A stretch of 21,563 nucleotides of DNA from a virus: IMG/VR virus record IMGVR_UViG_3300030328_000493, positions 1 through 21,563 of that record; one strand, given 5' to 3'. The position numbers were made by a program, and so were the translations under genes. Below the pieces are notes generated by a model that did not search any database, was not told the origin of the DNA, and saw only the letters and a list, made by a program, of their open reading frames with translations. Shown piece by piece: positions 1 through 6,517 of the stretch (within the stretch, counting starts at the first letter, position 1; the number at the start of each line of letters is the position of its first letter).

Positions 1-251
1 GAATTGCTGCGTCATCCAAAAACATTGCTCGGTACGAATTTATATTGTTTTATATCAATCCATTGCTATCCAAAACGGAGAGAAAGTTGATGTGGTCTAG
101 GGCATTACGAGTGCCATATCATTATTTGGGTAAGAAGCTGAAGATGCACCGACACACGGTTAAGGAGAAATATATTGAGACAATCATTTATATAAAATAT
201 CTCATTGCTTATGATAAAAAACTACTCGACAAGTTCGACAAAATCAAATAA
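1..251 (+). CDS. Small helix-turn-helix-like protein, 5' end missing
   Basis: The reading frame (first full codon at base 3) is open to the left edge, so this is the C-terminal part of a longer gene. A TTG at 45 is a possible internal start, but nothing supports it over a start outside the window. The segment WSRALRVPYHYLGKKLKMHR followed by HTVKEKY looks like a sigma-region-4 or DUF6362-type helix-turn-helix: a tryptophan, an 'RVP' turn, a 'LGKKL' helix and a recognition-helix-like 'HRHTVKEKY'. Small proteins of this kind often sit just before terminase genes and may bind DNA. A rho-independent terminator follows 17 nt after the stop, so this gene closes the upstream transcription unit. The family assignment is by motif only; the function is unknown. 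Confidence 0.6.
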   Translation, partial: IAASSKNIARYEFILFYINPLLSKTERKLMWSRALRVPYHYLGKKLKMHRHTVKEKYIETIIYIKYLIAYDKKLLDKFDKIK

Positions 252-267
252 CAATCTGTTTATAATT

Positions 268-296
268 GACACAACTGTGTCGTTTTCCTTTTTTTT
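268..296 (+). terminator. Rho-independent terminator
   Basis: GACAC (268-272), loop AACT and GTGTC (277-281) form a perfect 5-bp stem. It is followed by GTTTTCC and a run of eight T, the last at 296. It lies just after the first gene and before the HGG gene, so it probably separates the upstream unit from the packaging genes. TTGACA at 266-271 overlaps the stem, but no -10 box lies at a suitable distance. Confidence 0.7.
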
Positions 297-316
297 GATT
301 AATAAATAATTCCATC

Positions 317-610
317 ATGGTTGGTAGACCACTTCATAAGCAAGAGTGTGGAGCCTATGCTCGTAGCACTGGACTGCCCTGTCGTGCTAAAGCACTGACT
401 AATGGAAGGTGTAGAAATCATGGTGGATTATCTACTGGAGCTAAGACAGCTCAAGGAAAATATAAAGCAATATTGAATTTAAAAAATGTTAAAAGAGAAA
501 CTATCGAGCATTATCGAAAGATTGCAGAAGGGAGAACCTCTCTCGAAGATCTGCAAGGACAAAGAGATGCCAGCAGTGACAACAGTCTATTCCTGGATGA
601 AAGACGATGA
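317..610 (+). CDS. HGG-motif phage protein, possible Cys/His zinc-binding
   Basis: This 97-aa protein contains the motif HGGLSTGAKTAQGK (residues 35-48). Many phages encode small proteins with an 'HGG.STG..T..G' motif near their terminase genes. Upstream of it are C11, C22 and C32, which with H35 could form a zinc site (inference). The function is unknown; its position suggests a link with packaging or DNA binding. ATG 317 is the only start available, because a stop lies in frame at 296-298. No Shine-Dalgarno sequence is visible. The family-like part ends near residue 57. The remaining 40 residues come from sequence that also encodes the start of the small terminase in another frame (125-nt overlap), so this tail may be non-conserved. 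Confidence 0.65.
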   Translation: MVGRPLHKQECGAYARSTGLPCRAKALTNGRCRNHGGLSTGAKTAQGKYKAILNLKNVKRETIEHYRKIAEGRTSLEDLQGQRDASSDNSLFLDERR

Positions 611-872
611 AGAACTAAAGAAACAGGTTATGGATGCAAGACAGCTTGGAGCATGGAGTTATCTAGATAGTATGCTAGAGCTGTTGCAACAAGACTGTGA
701 ACCACAACAAGTTCAGTGGAATAGAGAGAGACTACATCATGCAAGATGGATGAGTAGTAAACTATTAGCTGGTACATTTGGTGACAAGATACAGGCTGAT
801 GTCAAGACTGATGGTAACTTAACGATTGAGTGGGCAACACATGAGAAGACGGAAGAAGTATTGAGTAAGTAG
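486..872 (+). CDS. terS: Terminase small subunit (Sf6-like)
   Basis: A 128-aa protein with an N-terminal helix-turn-helix: 'GEPLSKICKDKEMPAVTTVY' followed by 'SWMKDDEELKKQ' (about residues 16-47). This matches the DNA-binding part of Sf6-type small terminases. Downstream come a helical oligomerisation-like region and 'HARWMSSKLLAGTFGDKI', typical of the family ('W...K..p..yGdk'). TerS recognises the packaging site and presents DNA to TerL, which is encoded about 900 nt downstream. The gene starts inside the HGG gene in a different frame. No good Shine-Dalgarno sequence precedes ATG 486, so it may depend on translation of the HGG gene. It is separated from terL by a hairpin-rich spacer and two small genes. 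The family call is by eye. Confidence 0.75.
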   Translation: MLKEKLSSIIERLQKGEPLSKICKDKEMPAVTTVYSWMKDDEELKKQVMDARQLGAWSYLDSMLELLQQDCEPQQVQWNRERLHHARWMSSKLLAGTFGDKIQADVKTDGNLTIEWATHEKTEEVLSK

Positions 873-1148
873 TGGGTAGTCTCCCATATACTATAAGCAT
901 CTGTGTGTTTACGCACACGCATCATGGACTGCGTTGATGACAGCATGACGTGCCACCTCACGTTCTTTGTTTTATTTTCTGTTGCAAATCCTGCGTACTT
1001 AGGAGGACTCCAAGTCTTATTACTATAAAAACGCTAGGATAAACGGTCAGGCCCTAACATTTTTTTACGGAATACCGACACCCCTATACCCCGAAATCGG
1101 GGCTGCGGTTACTAATATATATATAATAGGACATCAAGGTATCCATCG
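873..1148 (+). other. Noncoding spacer with five hairpins, downstream of terS
   Basis: This 276-nt gap has no convincing gene but several perfect or nearly perfect stem-loops. They are TGGG/CCCA (873-886); GTGTG/CACAC (903-918); ACGTG/CACGT (948-963), followed by a T-rich stretch that could make it a weak terminator; a 7-bp stem with one bulge (997-1015) containing AGGAGG with no start codon after it; and CCCCG-AAAT-CGGGG (1089-1102), inside an outer ACCG/CGGT pairing (1074-1109). Next comes an AT run with TATAAT at 1122-1127 just before the following gene. It could hold a promoter, a processing site or the packaging (cos/pac) site recognised by TerS. These roles are inference from position. 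Confidence 0.5.
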
Positions 1149-1337
1149 ATGGATGAAGAAGAACTAGAAAATTTACTAGCCATGGTCTTTTATGACGATG
1201 GCACTAAAAGCGTGTTTATAAACATCACAGGCTTTAGAAATAACATACATGGGAAAACTATATCTGATTGGGTTCTCAATAAGCTACACATAGAGCAAAT
1301 TGACATACCTTATGATGATAAACCCACGGTACATTAA
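1149..1337 (+). CDS. Small protein of unknown function
   Basis: A 62-aa acidic protein beginning MDEEELENLLAM that I do not recognise. It has no membrane segment and no metal-binding cluster. I accept it as a gene because its stop and the next gene's start overlap by one base (TAATG at 1335-1339), a usual sign of translational coupling, and because it fills the space between the spacer and the XF1762-like gene. An AAGG lies about 9 nt before the ATG, and a TATAAT-like sequence lies about 22 nt upstream, so it may be the first gene of a transcript leading into terL. Confidence 0.55.
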   Translation: MDEEELENLLAMVFYDDGTKSVFINITGFRNNIHGKTISDWVLNKLHIEQIDIPYDDKPTVH

Positions 1338-1792
1338 TGAAAGTAATTCCTATAACTATTAAGGCTGCAAAAGAATTTGTAGATAAACACCACAGACACA
1401 ATAAGGCCCCTGTTGGTGCTAGGTTTGCAATAGGCTGTTTATTTGAAAATGAAATAGTTGGAGTTGCAATAGTAGGTAGGCCCATTGCTAGACGGTTAGA
1501 TAATCAATTTACAGCCGAAGTTGTAAGGCTTTGCACTAAATTAAACGCACCTAGAAATGTTTGTTCTTTTCTATATGGAAGATGTTGGAGAATATGGCAA
1601 CAAATGGGTGGGGAAAAAATGATTACTTACACTCTTGAGAAAGAAAATGGACACAGTTTAAAAGCTGTAGGTTGGAAAATTTTAGGAAAAACTAAACCTT
1701 TTAAAGAAGGTAAAGGGTGGACAACAAGAAAAAATAGAGTTTACCAACCATTAGTCCATAGTGTTGCAAAAAATAGATGGGAGGTATCGTGA
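1337..1792 (+). CDS. XF1762-family protein (GNAT-like fold)
   Basis: A 151-aa protein that matches by eye the phage and prophage XF1762-type family. Its marks are an N-terminal 'KEFVDKHHRHNKAPVGARF' with the HHRH cluster at residues 18-21, 'VGVAIVGRPIAR' (42-52), 'EVVRLCT' (61-67), and a later 'ITYTLEKENGHSLKAVGWK'. The pattern of strands, an arginine-rich turn and a final 'S...GW' resembles the GNAT acetyltransferase fold. The substrate is unknown and acetyltransferase activity is not shown. It starts on the last base of the preceding stop codon and overlaps the terL start by 4 nt (GTGA), so it belongs to the terminase operon. Confidence 0.75.
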   Translation: MKVIPITIKAAKEFVDKHHRHNKAPVGARFAIGCLFENEIVGVAIVGRPIARRLDNQFTAEVVRLCTKLNAPRNVCSFLYGRCWRIWQQMGGEKMITYTLEKENGHSLKAVGWKILGKTKPFKEGKGWTTRKNRVYQPLVHSVAKNRWEVS

Positions 1793-3084
1793 AAGTAACA
1801 ATACCTTACGCCCCTCGTGATATACAAAAGGAAATCCACGAGAACTTTTCAAAGTATAGATGGGCAGTCATTACACTACATAGACGGTGTGGGAAATCCG
1901 TTTTATGTATTAACGAATTAATTAAACGAGCTTTAACGAATACTATGTGGAACCCACGGTACGCATACATCGGCCCTACTTATAAACAAACAAAAGCAAT
2001 TATATTTGACTATTTAAAACATTACGCTGGTGTCATACCTGGAGCTAAGTTCAATGAACAAGAGCTAAGTTGCACATTACCTAATGGTGCTAAAATAACA
2101 CTATTAGGTTCGGAAAACCCAGATAGCCTTCGTGGTTCTTACTTCGATGGTATTATTGTGGATGAGTATGCTCAGGTTAATCCAAGATTGTTTCCTGAGA
2201 TTATCAGACCTGCCCTATCTGACCGTAAGGGATTCTGTTATCTGGTTGGCACACCGCAAGGTATGTCAAATGATTTTTATGCAAAGTATCAGCATGGTTT
2301 AAAAAGTGATGACTGGTATGTAAAAGTTGCAAAGGCATCGGAAACTGGAATAGTCGATCAAGAAGAATTAGATGCTGCCTATTCTGTCATGGGTAAGAAT
2401 AAATTTAGGCAGGAATTTGAATGTGATTGGGTTGCTGCAATCGAAGGAGCTATATACGGAGATGCTATCGAGAAGATGGAAGGCCGTAAGCAAGTAACTC
2501 GTGTACCTTACGATCCAACATTTAAAGTTAATACAGCTTGGGATATAGGCGTATCTGATAAAACGGCAATTGTGTTTTTTCAGCAAATAGGTCGTACTGT
2601 TCAGATTATAGATTATTACGAAAACAGTAATGAGGGGTTGCCCCATTACATTCAGGTTTTGCAAAACAAAGACTACCTATACGACAAACACTATGGGCCA
2701 CATGACCTGGAGCAAAGAGAATTTACAAACAATAAATCAAGAAGGGAAATAGCATACGAGTTAGGCATACGCTTTAACATCGTTCCCAAGTTAAGTATAG
2801 AAGATGGAATACATTATACTCAACTATTGCTAAACCGTTGCTGGATAGATATGGAAAGTTGCAAGAAGTTATTAGAAGCACTACGCAACTATCATCGTAA
2901 ATTCAACGACACACTACAAACATTTTCAAATAAGCCTGTACACGACTGGAGCAGCCACGCTTGTGATGCTATGAGAGTGTTAGCAGTTGGGCTTGAAGAA
3001 GTGGATGATACTAGGAAATCACCACAACGAACCGCAATGAATTATTATAACCCTTTAGGAGATCAACGTGAGCAGATTATTTAG
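1789..3084 (+). CDS. terL: Terminase large subunit (packaging ATPase and nuclease)
   Basis: TerL cuts concatemeric DNA and pumps it into the prohead through the portal. The ATPase half shows a Walker A-like HRRCGKS (residues 31-37 from the GTG start), Walker B GIIVDE (121-126) and a coupling-type GTPQG (154-158). The nuclease half has an RNase H-like set of acids: D252 in 'AWDIGVSDKTA', D306 in 'HYGPHD' and D393 in 'SSHACDAMR'. I prefer the GTG at 1789 because GGGAGG lies just upstream and it makes a 4-nt GTGA overlap with the previous stop. An in-frame ATG at 1777 would add four residues and has no ribosome site. The length (431 aa) is normal for the family. The end overlaps the next gene by 17 nt. 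Confidence 0.95.
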   Translation: MKVTIPYAPRDIQKEIHENFSKYRWAVITLHRRCGKSVLCINELIKRALTNTMWNPRYAYIGPTYKQTKAIIFDYLKHYAGVIPGAKFNEQELSCTLPNGAKITLLGSENPDSLRGSYFDGIIVDEYAQVNPRLFPEIIRPALSDRKGFCYLVGTPQGMSNDFYAKYQHGLKSDDWYVKVAKASETGIVDQEELDAAYSVMGKNKFRQEFECDWVAAIEGAIYGDAIEKMEGRKQVTRVPYDPTFKVNTAWDIGVSDKTAIVFFQQIGRTVQIIDYYENSNEGLPHYIQVLQNKDYLYDKHYGPHDLEQREFTNNKSRREIAYELGIRFNIVPKLSIEDGIHYTQLLLNRCWIDMESCKKLLEALRNYHRKFNDTLQTFSNKPVHDWSSHACDAMRVLAVGLEEVDDTRKSPQRTAMNYYNPLGDQREQII

Positions 3085-3319
3085 ACCAAAGATTAGTATG
3101 CCAGCACCGCCGCCAGTGCAAGAGCAGCCTGTTTTCCAACCACCATCTTATACTCCACCATCAGGTGAAACTGAAGCAGAGATGGAAGATACGGTAGCTG
3201 AACAACAGGAAAAAGAAAAAATTGTATTAAAGAAAAAAGGCAAGAAGTCCACAATACTAACAGGCCCACAAGGTTTAACAACAGAAGCGGATGTATATTC
3301 ACCAACCTTGTTAAGTTAA
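3068..3319 (+). CDS. Proline-rich protein with C-terminal ILTGPQGL motif (copy 1)
   Basis: An 83-aa protein starting with GTG inside the end of terL. AGGAGAT lies 5 nt upstream, which fixes this start. It has a short basic N-terminus, a proline-rich part (PAPPPVQEQPVFQPP), an acidic stretch, a lysine cluster and a conserved C-terminus: 'KKKGKKSTILTGPQGL', a variable linker, then 'YSPTLLS'. Small phage proteins ending in 'TILTGPQG...LLG' are common between terminase and portal genes in podoviruses; their role is unknown. The protein at 4217-4543 carries a second version of the same C-terminus, so the two are paralogues or share a functional tail. The disordered middle suggests a flexible tether (inference). 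Confidence 0.75.
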   Translation: MSRLFRPKISMPAPPPVQEQPVFQPPSYTPPSGETEAEMEDTVAEQQEKEKIVLKKKGKKSTILTGPQGLTTEADVYSPTLLS

Positions 3320-3320
3320 A

Positions 3321-3824
3321 ATGGGTAAAGTTAGTAAAAATAAAAGTTTTAATAAGGATCCTAATAAATTTAATAAACAGGGAACAAAATACTCTGGTAA
3401 ATTAGCTGGAGCTATTCAAAGAGCTAATCAAATGCACTACAACAGAAGTGTGGCTGGTAGATTAGAAAACGCTGCAAGAGAGAGTTTGCAGGCTGGTGAA
3501 GCTAAACAAATTAATCCGACAGCTGCATCTGTTCAGGCTCGTGGTCTTTTATTAGAAGGTAATAGAAGTAGTTTATTGCAAAACGCAAAACAAAATAAAT
3601 TAGATAGCAGTGGTCTGAATGAATTGGCACAAGCAAACAAACAACTAGGTTTCAATGAAACAGAGGGTATGGGGCCAATCGAGTCTGTTAAGTACCAGGT
3701 TACTAATCCTGAATTTAAAAAAGATTTAAAGAAAACAAGTGAACGACTAAGAAAGATACCATCTATTGGTAATATATTATTAAATGCCCTTGGAGTAGGA
3801 TCAGGAAATAAGTTGCTTGATTGA
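3321..3824 (+). CDS. Unknown 167-aa protein between terminase and portal
   Basis: I do not recognise this protein. The N-terminus is basic and asparagine/lysine-rich (MGKVSKNKSFNKDPNKFNKQ), followed by mostly helical, alanine- and glutamine-rich sequence. The end is more hydrophobic (IPSIGNILLNALGVGSG). There is no signal peptide. It starts 2 nt after the previous stop with only a weak ribosome site, so it is probably translated by coupling. Its end overlaps the next gene's TTG start by 8 nt. Its place among head genes suggests a minor virion or assembly protein, but nothing in the sequence proves it. Confidence 0.6.
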   Translation: MGKVSKNKSFNKDPNKFNKQGTKYSGKLAGAIQRANQMHYNRSVAGRLENAARESLQAGEAKQINPTAASVQARGLLLEGNRSSLLQNAKQNKLDSSGLNELAQANKQLGFNETEGMGPIESVKYQVTNPEFKKDLKKTSERLRKIPSIGNILLNALGVGSGNKLLD

Positions 3825-4242
3825 TATAATACAAACTGACAACCATGAAGATCTACATGGTTTTTTAGTTAAGCATAATTTTGATAATCTTAAAGACCAT
3901 ACTGAGGTTGTTTGTTATGCCACAATATTTAAGTTCATGCATAATCAGAGTACGGCTGGTTTTGTATGGATGTATGAATTAGAAAATGAGCCTGGGCGTT
4001 TTAATGTTCACATGCACATTGCAGATGAATACAAAGGAAAAATTTTAAACCGTTACATTGTAAATAAGTTTTATCAGATGACTAAAGACTTTGCTGAAGT
4101 TCTTGAAGCTGATCCGATAAATCAAACATTAATAAATTTATATCAACGAATTGGTTGGAAACAAAACACCGACCATTCTGTTGAATTAAAACTACCCTAT
4201 ATATGGAGGAACAATTATGGGAGCCGTAAAAAAAATAGTTAA
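3817..4242 (+). CDS. GNAT-like acetyltransferase-fold protein
   Basis: A 141-aa protein whose order of elements suggests a GNAT fold: a strand pair 'TAGFVWMYELENEPGRFNVH' (about 46-65), 'MHIADEYKGKILNRYIVNKF' where a cofactor loop and helix would lie (66-85), and 'INQTLINLYQRIGWK' (101-115), like the C-terminal 'N..a..lY.r.GF' of acetyltransferases. The classical Q/RxxGxG/A cofactor signature is only approximate ('EYKGKI'), so activity is uncertain. No ATG occurs before residue 41, so the start is taken as TTG 3817, weakly supported by AGGA upstream. It overlaps the preceding gene by 8 nt and the next by 26 nt, so it is part of one tight operon. Its role and substrate are unknown. Confidence 0.6.
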   Translation: MIDIIQTDNHEDLHGFLVKHNFDNLKDHTEVVCYATIFKFMHNQSTAGFVWMYELENEPGRFNVHMHIADEYKGKILNRYIVNKFYQMTKDFAEVLEADPINQTLINLYQRIGWKQNTDHSVELKLPYIWRNNYGSRKKNS

Positions 4243-4543
4243 AAAGGTGGTTAAAAAAATACTACCTACACCGTCAGTAGCAACACCTGCACCAGTAGTT
4301 GCAGAACCAGCACCTGCACCAGCACCTGCCCCTACTCCAACACCTGCCCCTGTTACCCCTACTCCTGTAGTAGCTTCACCACAAGTTGCTGATCCAGCAC
4401 CTGTTACTGAAGAACCGATGGAAACACAGGAAACGGATCAAATGGTGCAAAGAAAGAAAAAAGGTCGTAAGCCTCTTATCTTGACATCTGCTCAAGGATT
4501 AGGTGGAAAACCTGACACATACTCACCAACTTTATTAGGTTAA
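4217..4543 (+). CDS. Lys-rich/Pro-Ala-rich protein with ILTxxQGL C-terminus (copy 2)
   Basis: A 108-aa protein in three parts. Residues 1-16 (MGAVKKIVKKVVKKIL) form a cationic amphipathic helix. Residues 17-75 are a Pro/Ala/Thr/Val linker with 'PAPAPAPTPTPAP' repeats. The C-terminus 'KKKGRKPLILTSAQGL' then 'YSPTLLG' is nearly the same as that of the protein at 3068-3319 (about 18 of 29 aligned positions identical by hand). GGAGGA at 4205-4210 gives a strong ribosome site 6 nt before the ATG. It lies directly before the portal gene. The helix could touch membrane or nucleic acid, and the tail may bind a shared partner; both are inference. Confidence 0.75.
   Translation: MGAVKKIVKKVVKKILPTPSVATPAPVVAEPAPAPAPAPTPTPAPVTPTPVVASPQVADPAPVTEEPMETQETDQMVQRKKKGRKPLILTSAQGLGGKPDTYSPTLLG
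4268..4410 (+). repeat. Low-complexity Pro/Ala-coding tract
   Basis: Degenerate tandem repeats of CCWGCACCTGCM and CCYACTCC-type units encode the Pro-Ala-Thr linker of the gene at 4217-4543. Such tracts change length easily by slippage. Confidence 0.7.
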
Positions 4544-4546
4544 TAT

Positions 4547-6142
4547 ATGAAAAATAAAACAGCAGAAATGCTGGTTGATCGTTTTCAAACACTGAGAACG
4601 ATGAGATCAACATGGGAAAGCCATTGGCAAGAAATTGCTGATTATATGCTTCCTCGTAAAGCAGACATTACACAACAAAGAACTCGTGGAGATAAGAGAA
4701 CAGAACATATTTATGATGGTACTGCAATCCACGCCTTAGAATTATTAGGTGCAAGTTTACATGGCATGCTAACTAACGCAGCTTCCCCTTGGTTCACATT
4801 ACAATTTAAAGATGGTTTATTATCTGAAGATGATGAAGCCCAAGAATGGTTAGGCTCTGTTACTGAGGATATGTATGTAGCTTTTAATCGTTCTAACTTT
4901 CAACAAGAAGTACAAGAGTTATATCAAGATTTAATATCATTTGGTACATCAGCAATGTTTGTAACATCTGATGAAAAAAACTTAGTTAGATTTAATACAC
5001 GCCACATTAAAGAAATTTATGTAAGTGAAAATGAAAAAGGTTTAGTTGATACGGTCTTTAGAAGATTTACTATTCCAGCTAGAGCTGCGGTATCTTTATT
5101 TGGTGAAACAAAAGTTGGCCCTGGTATTTTTAATAAATATAAAAAGGATGTTTTTGCTGATGTTGAATTACTCCATACGGTATCCCCACGAGATAGTTAT
5201 GATGCATCTAAAAGAGATTCAAATAACATGCCGTTTAAATCATGTTACTTAGATCCTGATGATATACATTTAATTTCAGAGGGAGGCTTTAATGAGTTTC
5301 CATACGTTGTACCACGTTATTTAAAAGCAAGTTATGAGATTTATGGAAGATCTCCTGCAATGAATGCACTGCCTGATGTTAAGATGTTAAACAAAATGTC
5401 TGAAGTTACAATCAAGGCAGCACAGAAACAAATTGATCCGCCTTTAATGGTTCCTGATGATGGCTTTATTTTACCTATTAGAACTGTACCTGGAGGACTT
5501 AACTTTTATCGATCAGGCTCAAGAGATCGTATTGAACCATTACAAACTGGAGCTAACAATCCAATAACAGTTAATATGATACAAGATAGACAATTGGCTA
5601 TTCAAAAAACTTTTTATGTAGATCAATTGTTAATGTCTCAAGGGGGTAACATGACAGCTACTGAAGTGTTGCAACGTAACGAAGAAAAAATGAGATTGTT
5701 AGGCCCTGTACTTGGAAGATTACAGTCCGAACTGCTCCAACCCCTTATTGAACGAGTATTCAATATTTTAAATAGAGCTAATGTATTCAAACCAGCACCA
5801 GAAATTATGCAAGGTCAAAATATAGAAATTGAATATGTCTCTCCTCTTGCTAAGGCACAGAAATCAGGAGACTTAAATGCTGTGATGAGAGGGGTTGAAA
5901 TCTTTGGAACCATGTCACAGTTTGCACCTATTTTGGATTATTTGGATACCGATGGTTTAGCCAAGTATGTTCAAAAGACCTTGGGCTTACCAGCTAAGAT
6001 CATAAGATCAGATGCTGAAGTATCTCAAGTAAGAAAACAAAGACAGCAACAACAACAACAGGCAGCTGAACAGCAACAGGCTCTACAAGAAGCTCAAGCA
6101 GCTGGAGCAGCAGCCCCAATGGTAAAAGCTGTACAACAATAA
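4547..6142 (+). CDS. Portal / head-tail connector protein
   Basis: A 531-aa protein of the T7 gp8-like head-tail connector family (gp8 is 536 aa). It forms the ring at the capsid vertex through which TerL packages DNA and on which the tail is built. Family marks are 'W.SHWQEIADYMLPRK' near residues 23-38, 'HIYDGTAIHALELLGASLHG' (about 54-73), 'TNAASPWFTL', 'YGRSPAMNALPDVKMLNKMS' in the middle, and 'MTATEVLQRNEEKMRLLGPV' (the 'TA.Ev..R..E' wing/stem signature). The tail from residue 495 is glutamine/alanine-rich (RQQQQQQAAEQQQALQEAQ), probably flexible. The gene starts 3 nt after the proline-rich gene with a modest AGG ribosome site. Confidence 0.95.
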   Translation: MKNKTAEMLVDRFQTLRTMRSTWESHWQEIADYMLPRKADITQQRTRGDKRTEHIYDGTAIHALELLGASLHGMLTNAASPWFTLQFKDGLLSEDDEAQEWLGSVTEDMYVAFNRSNFQQEVQELYQDLISFGTSAMFVTSDEKNLVRFNTRHIKEIYVSENEKGLVDTVFRRFTIPARAAVSLFGETKVGPGIFNKYKKDVFADVELLHTVSPRDSYDASKRDSNNMPFKSCYLDPDDIHLISEGGFNEFPYVVPRYLKASYEIYGRSPAMNALPDVKMLNKMSEVTIKAAQKQIDPPLMVPDDGFILPIRTVPGGLNFYRSGSRDRIEPLQTGANNPITVNMIQDRQLAIQKTFYVDQLLMSQGGNMTATEVLQRNEEKMRLLGPVLGRLQSELLQPLIERVFNILNRANVFKPAPEIMQGQNIEIEYVSPLAKAQKSGDLNAVMRGVEIFGTMSQFAPILDYLDTDGLAKYVQKTLGLPAKIIRSDAEVSQVRKQRQQQQQQAAEQQQALQEAQAAGAAAPMVKAVQQ

Positions 6143-6151
6143 GGAGGCAAT

Positions 6152-6391
6152 ATGGCTGATGAGCAACAAAATCAGACAATGCAAGAAGACCAGTTAAAAC
6201 AATTGGTCACTGACTACAAGATAACATTTGGCACTGAACAAGGAGAACGAGTATTAAGAGACTTAGAAAATCGTTGTCACATGTTTAGAACGACAAATGT
6301 AAAAGGTGATGCACACGAAAGTGCTTTTATGGAAGGACAACGTGCTGCAATACTGTTTATAAAACAAATGATAACTAGGGAGCTTAAATGA
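6152..6391 (+). CDS. Bbp19-like small phage protein
   Basis: A 79-aa protein that fits the Bbp19 family of short phage proteins encoded next to head genes. The pattern is 'YKITFGTEQGERVLRDLENRC' in the first half, then a histidine/arginine turn and 'MEGQRAAILFIKQMI' at the end (family: 'F.t..G..VL.dL....h.......eG.R..v..i'). The function is unknown. AGGAGG at 6142-6147 overlaps the portal stop, a strong site suggesting high and coupled expression. Its stop overlaps the next start as ATGA. Confidence 0.75.
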   Translation: MADEQQNQTMQEDQLKQLVTDYKITFGTEQGERVLRDLENRCHMFRTTNVKGDAHESAFMEGQRAAILFIKQMITRELK

Positions 6392-6507
6392 TTAAAGCAT
6401 ACACAGCTGCAAAAAAGATTTTCGATTTATGGTTAGCACTTAAAACCGAATGGAAAATAGCATCAGGAGTAATACTTTTGATAATTTTAATAACAATCTT
6501 TATATAA
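6388..6507 (+). CDS. 39-aa single-span membrane microprotein
   Basis: A short gene, MIKAYTAAKKIFDLWLALKT followed by EWKIASGVILLIILITIFI. The first half is an amphipathic, basic helix. Residues 22-39 form one clear transmembrane helix ending at the very C-terminus. The ATG overlaps the previous stop (ATGA), AGGGAG at 6377-6382 lies 5 nt upstream, and the stop overlaps the scaffold ribosome site, so the spacing on both sides is that of a real gene. It has too few spans for a typical two- or three-helix holin, though a one-span pinholin-like, holin-regulating or assembly-associated role is possible. The function is unknown. Confidence 0.65.
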   Translation: MIKAYTAAKKIFDLWLALKTEWKIASGVILLIILITIFI

Positions 6508-6517
6508 GGAGAACACT

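Noticed and set aside
266-300. TTGACA as a -35 promoter box before the HGG gene
   Set aside because: It overlaps the terminator stem, and the sequence 17 nt downstream is a T-run, not a -10 box.
478-492. Programmed frameshift fusing the HGG protein to terS
   Set aside because: The terS frame is +1 relative to HGG, while the slippery heptamer would give -1, which stops at 490-492. A fusion is not supported.
975-1015. tRNA-like T-arm (GCAAATCC) in the spacer downstream of terS
   Set aside because: There is no TTC in the loop, no matching acceptor or anticodon stem, and the bases pair better in the local hairpin.
924-1028. 34-codon hydrophobic ORF in the spacer downstream of terS
   Set aside because: No ribosome site precedes the ATG, the frame runs through several hairpins, and there is no overlap or coupling with neighbours.
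2368-2664. Reverse-strand open frame opposite terL
   Set aside because: It lies wholly opposite a certain terminase gene, has no ribosome site and resembles no protein. The same applies to the other reverse-strand frames (for example 7842-8156, 16542-16853, 19578-19763).
5046-5252. Forward out-of-frame ORF inside the portal gene
   Set aside because: It is Leu/Ile-rich shadow sequence within a certain gene and has no start signal. The same applies to 20708-20923 inside the 1073-aa gene.
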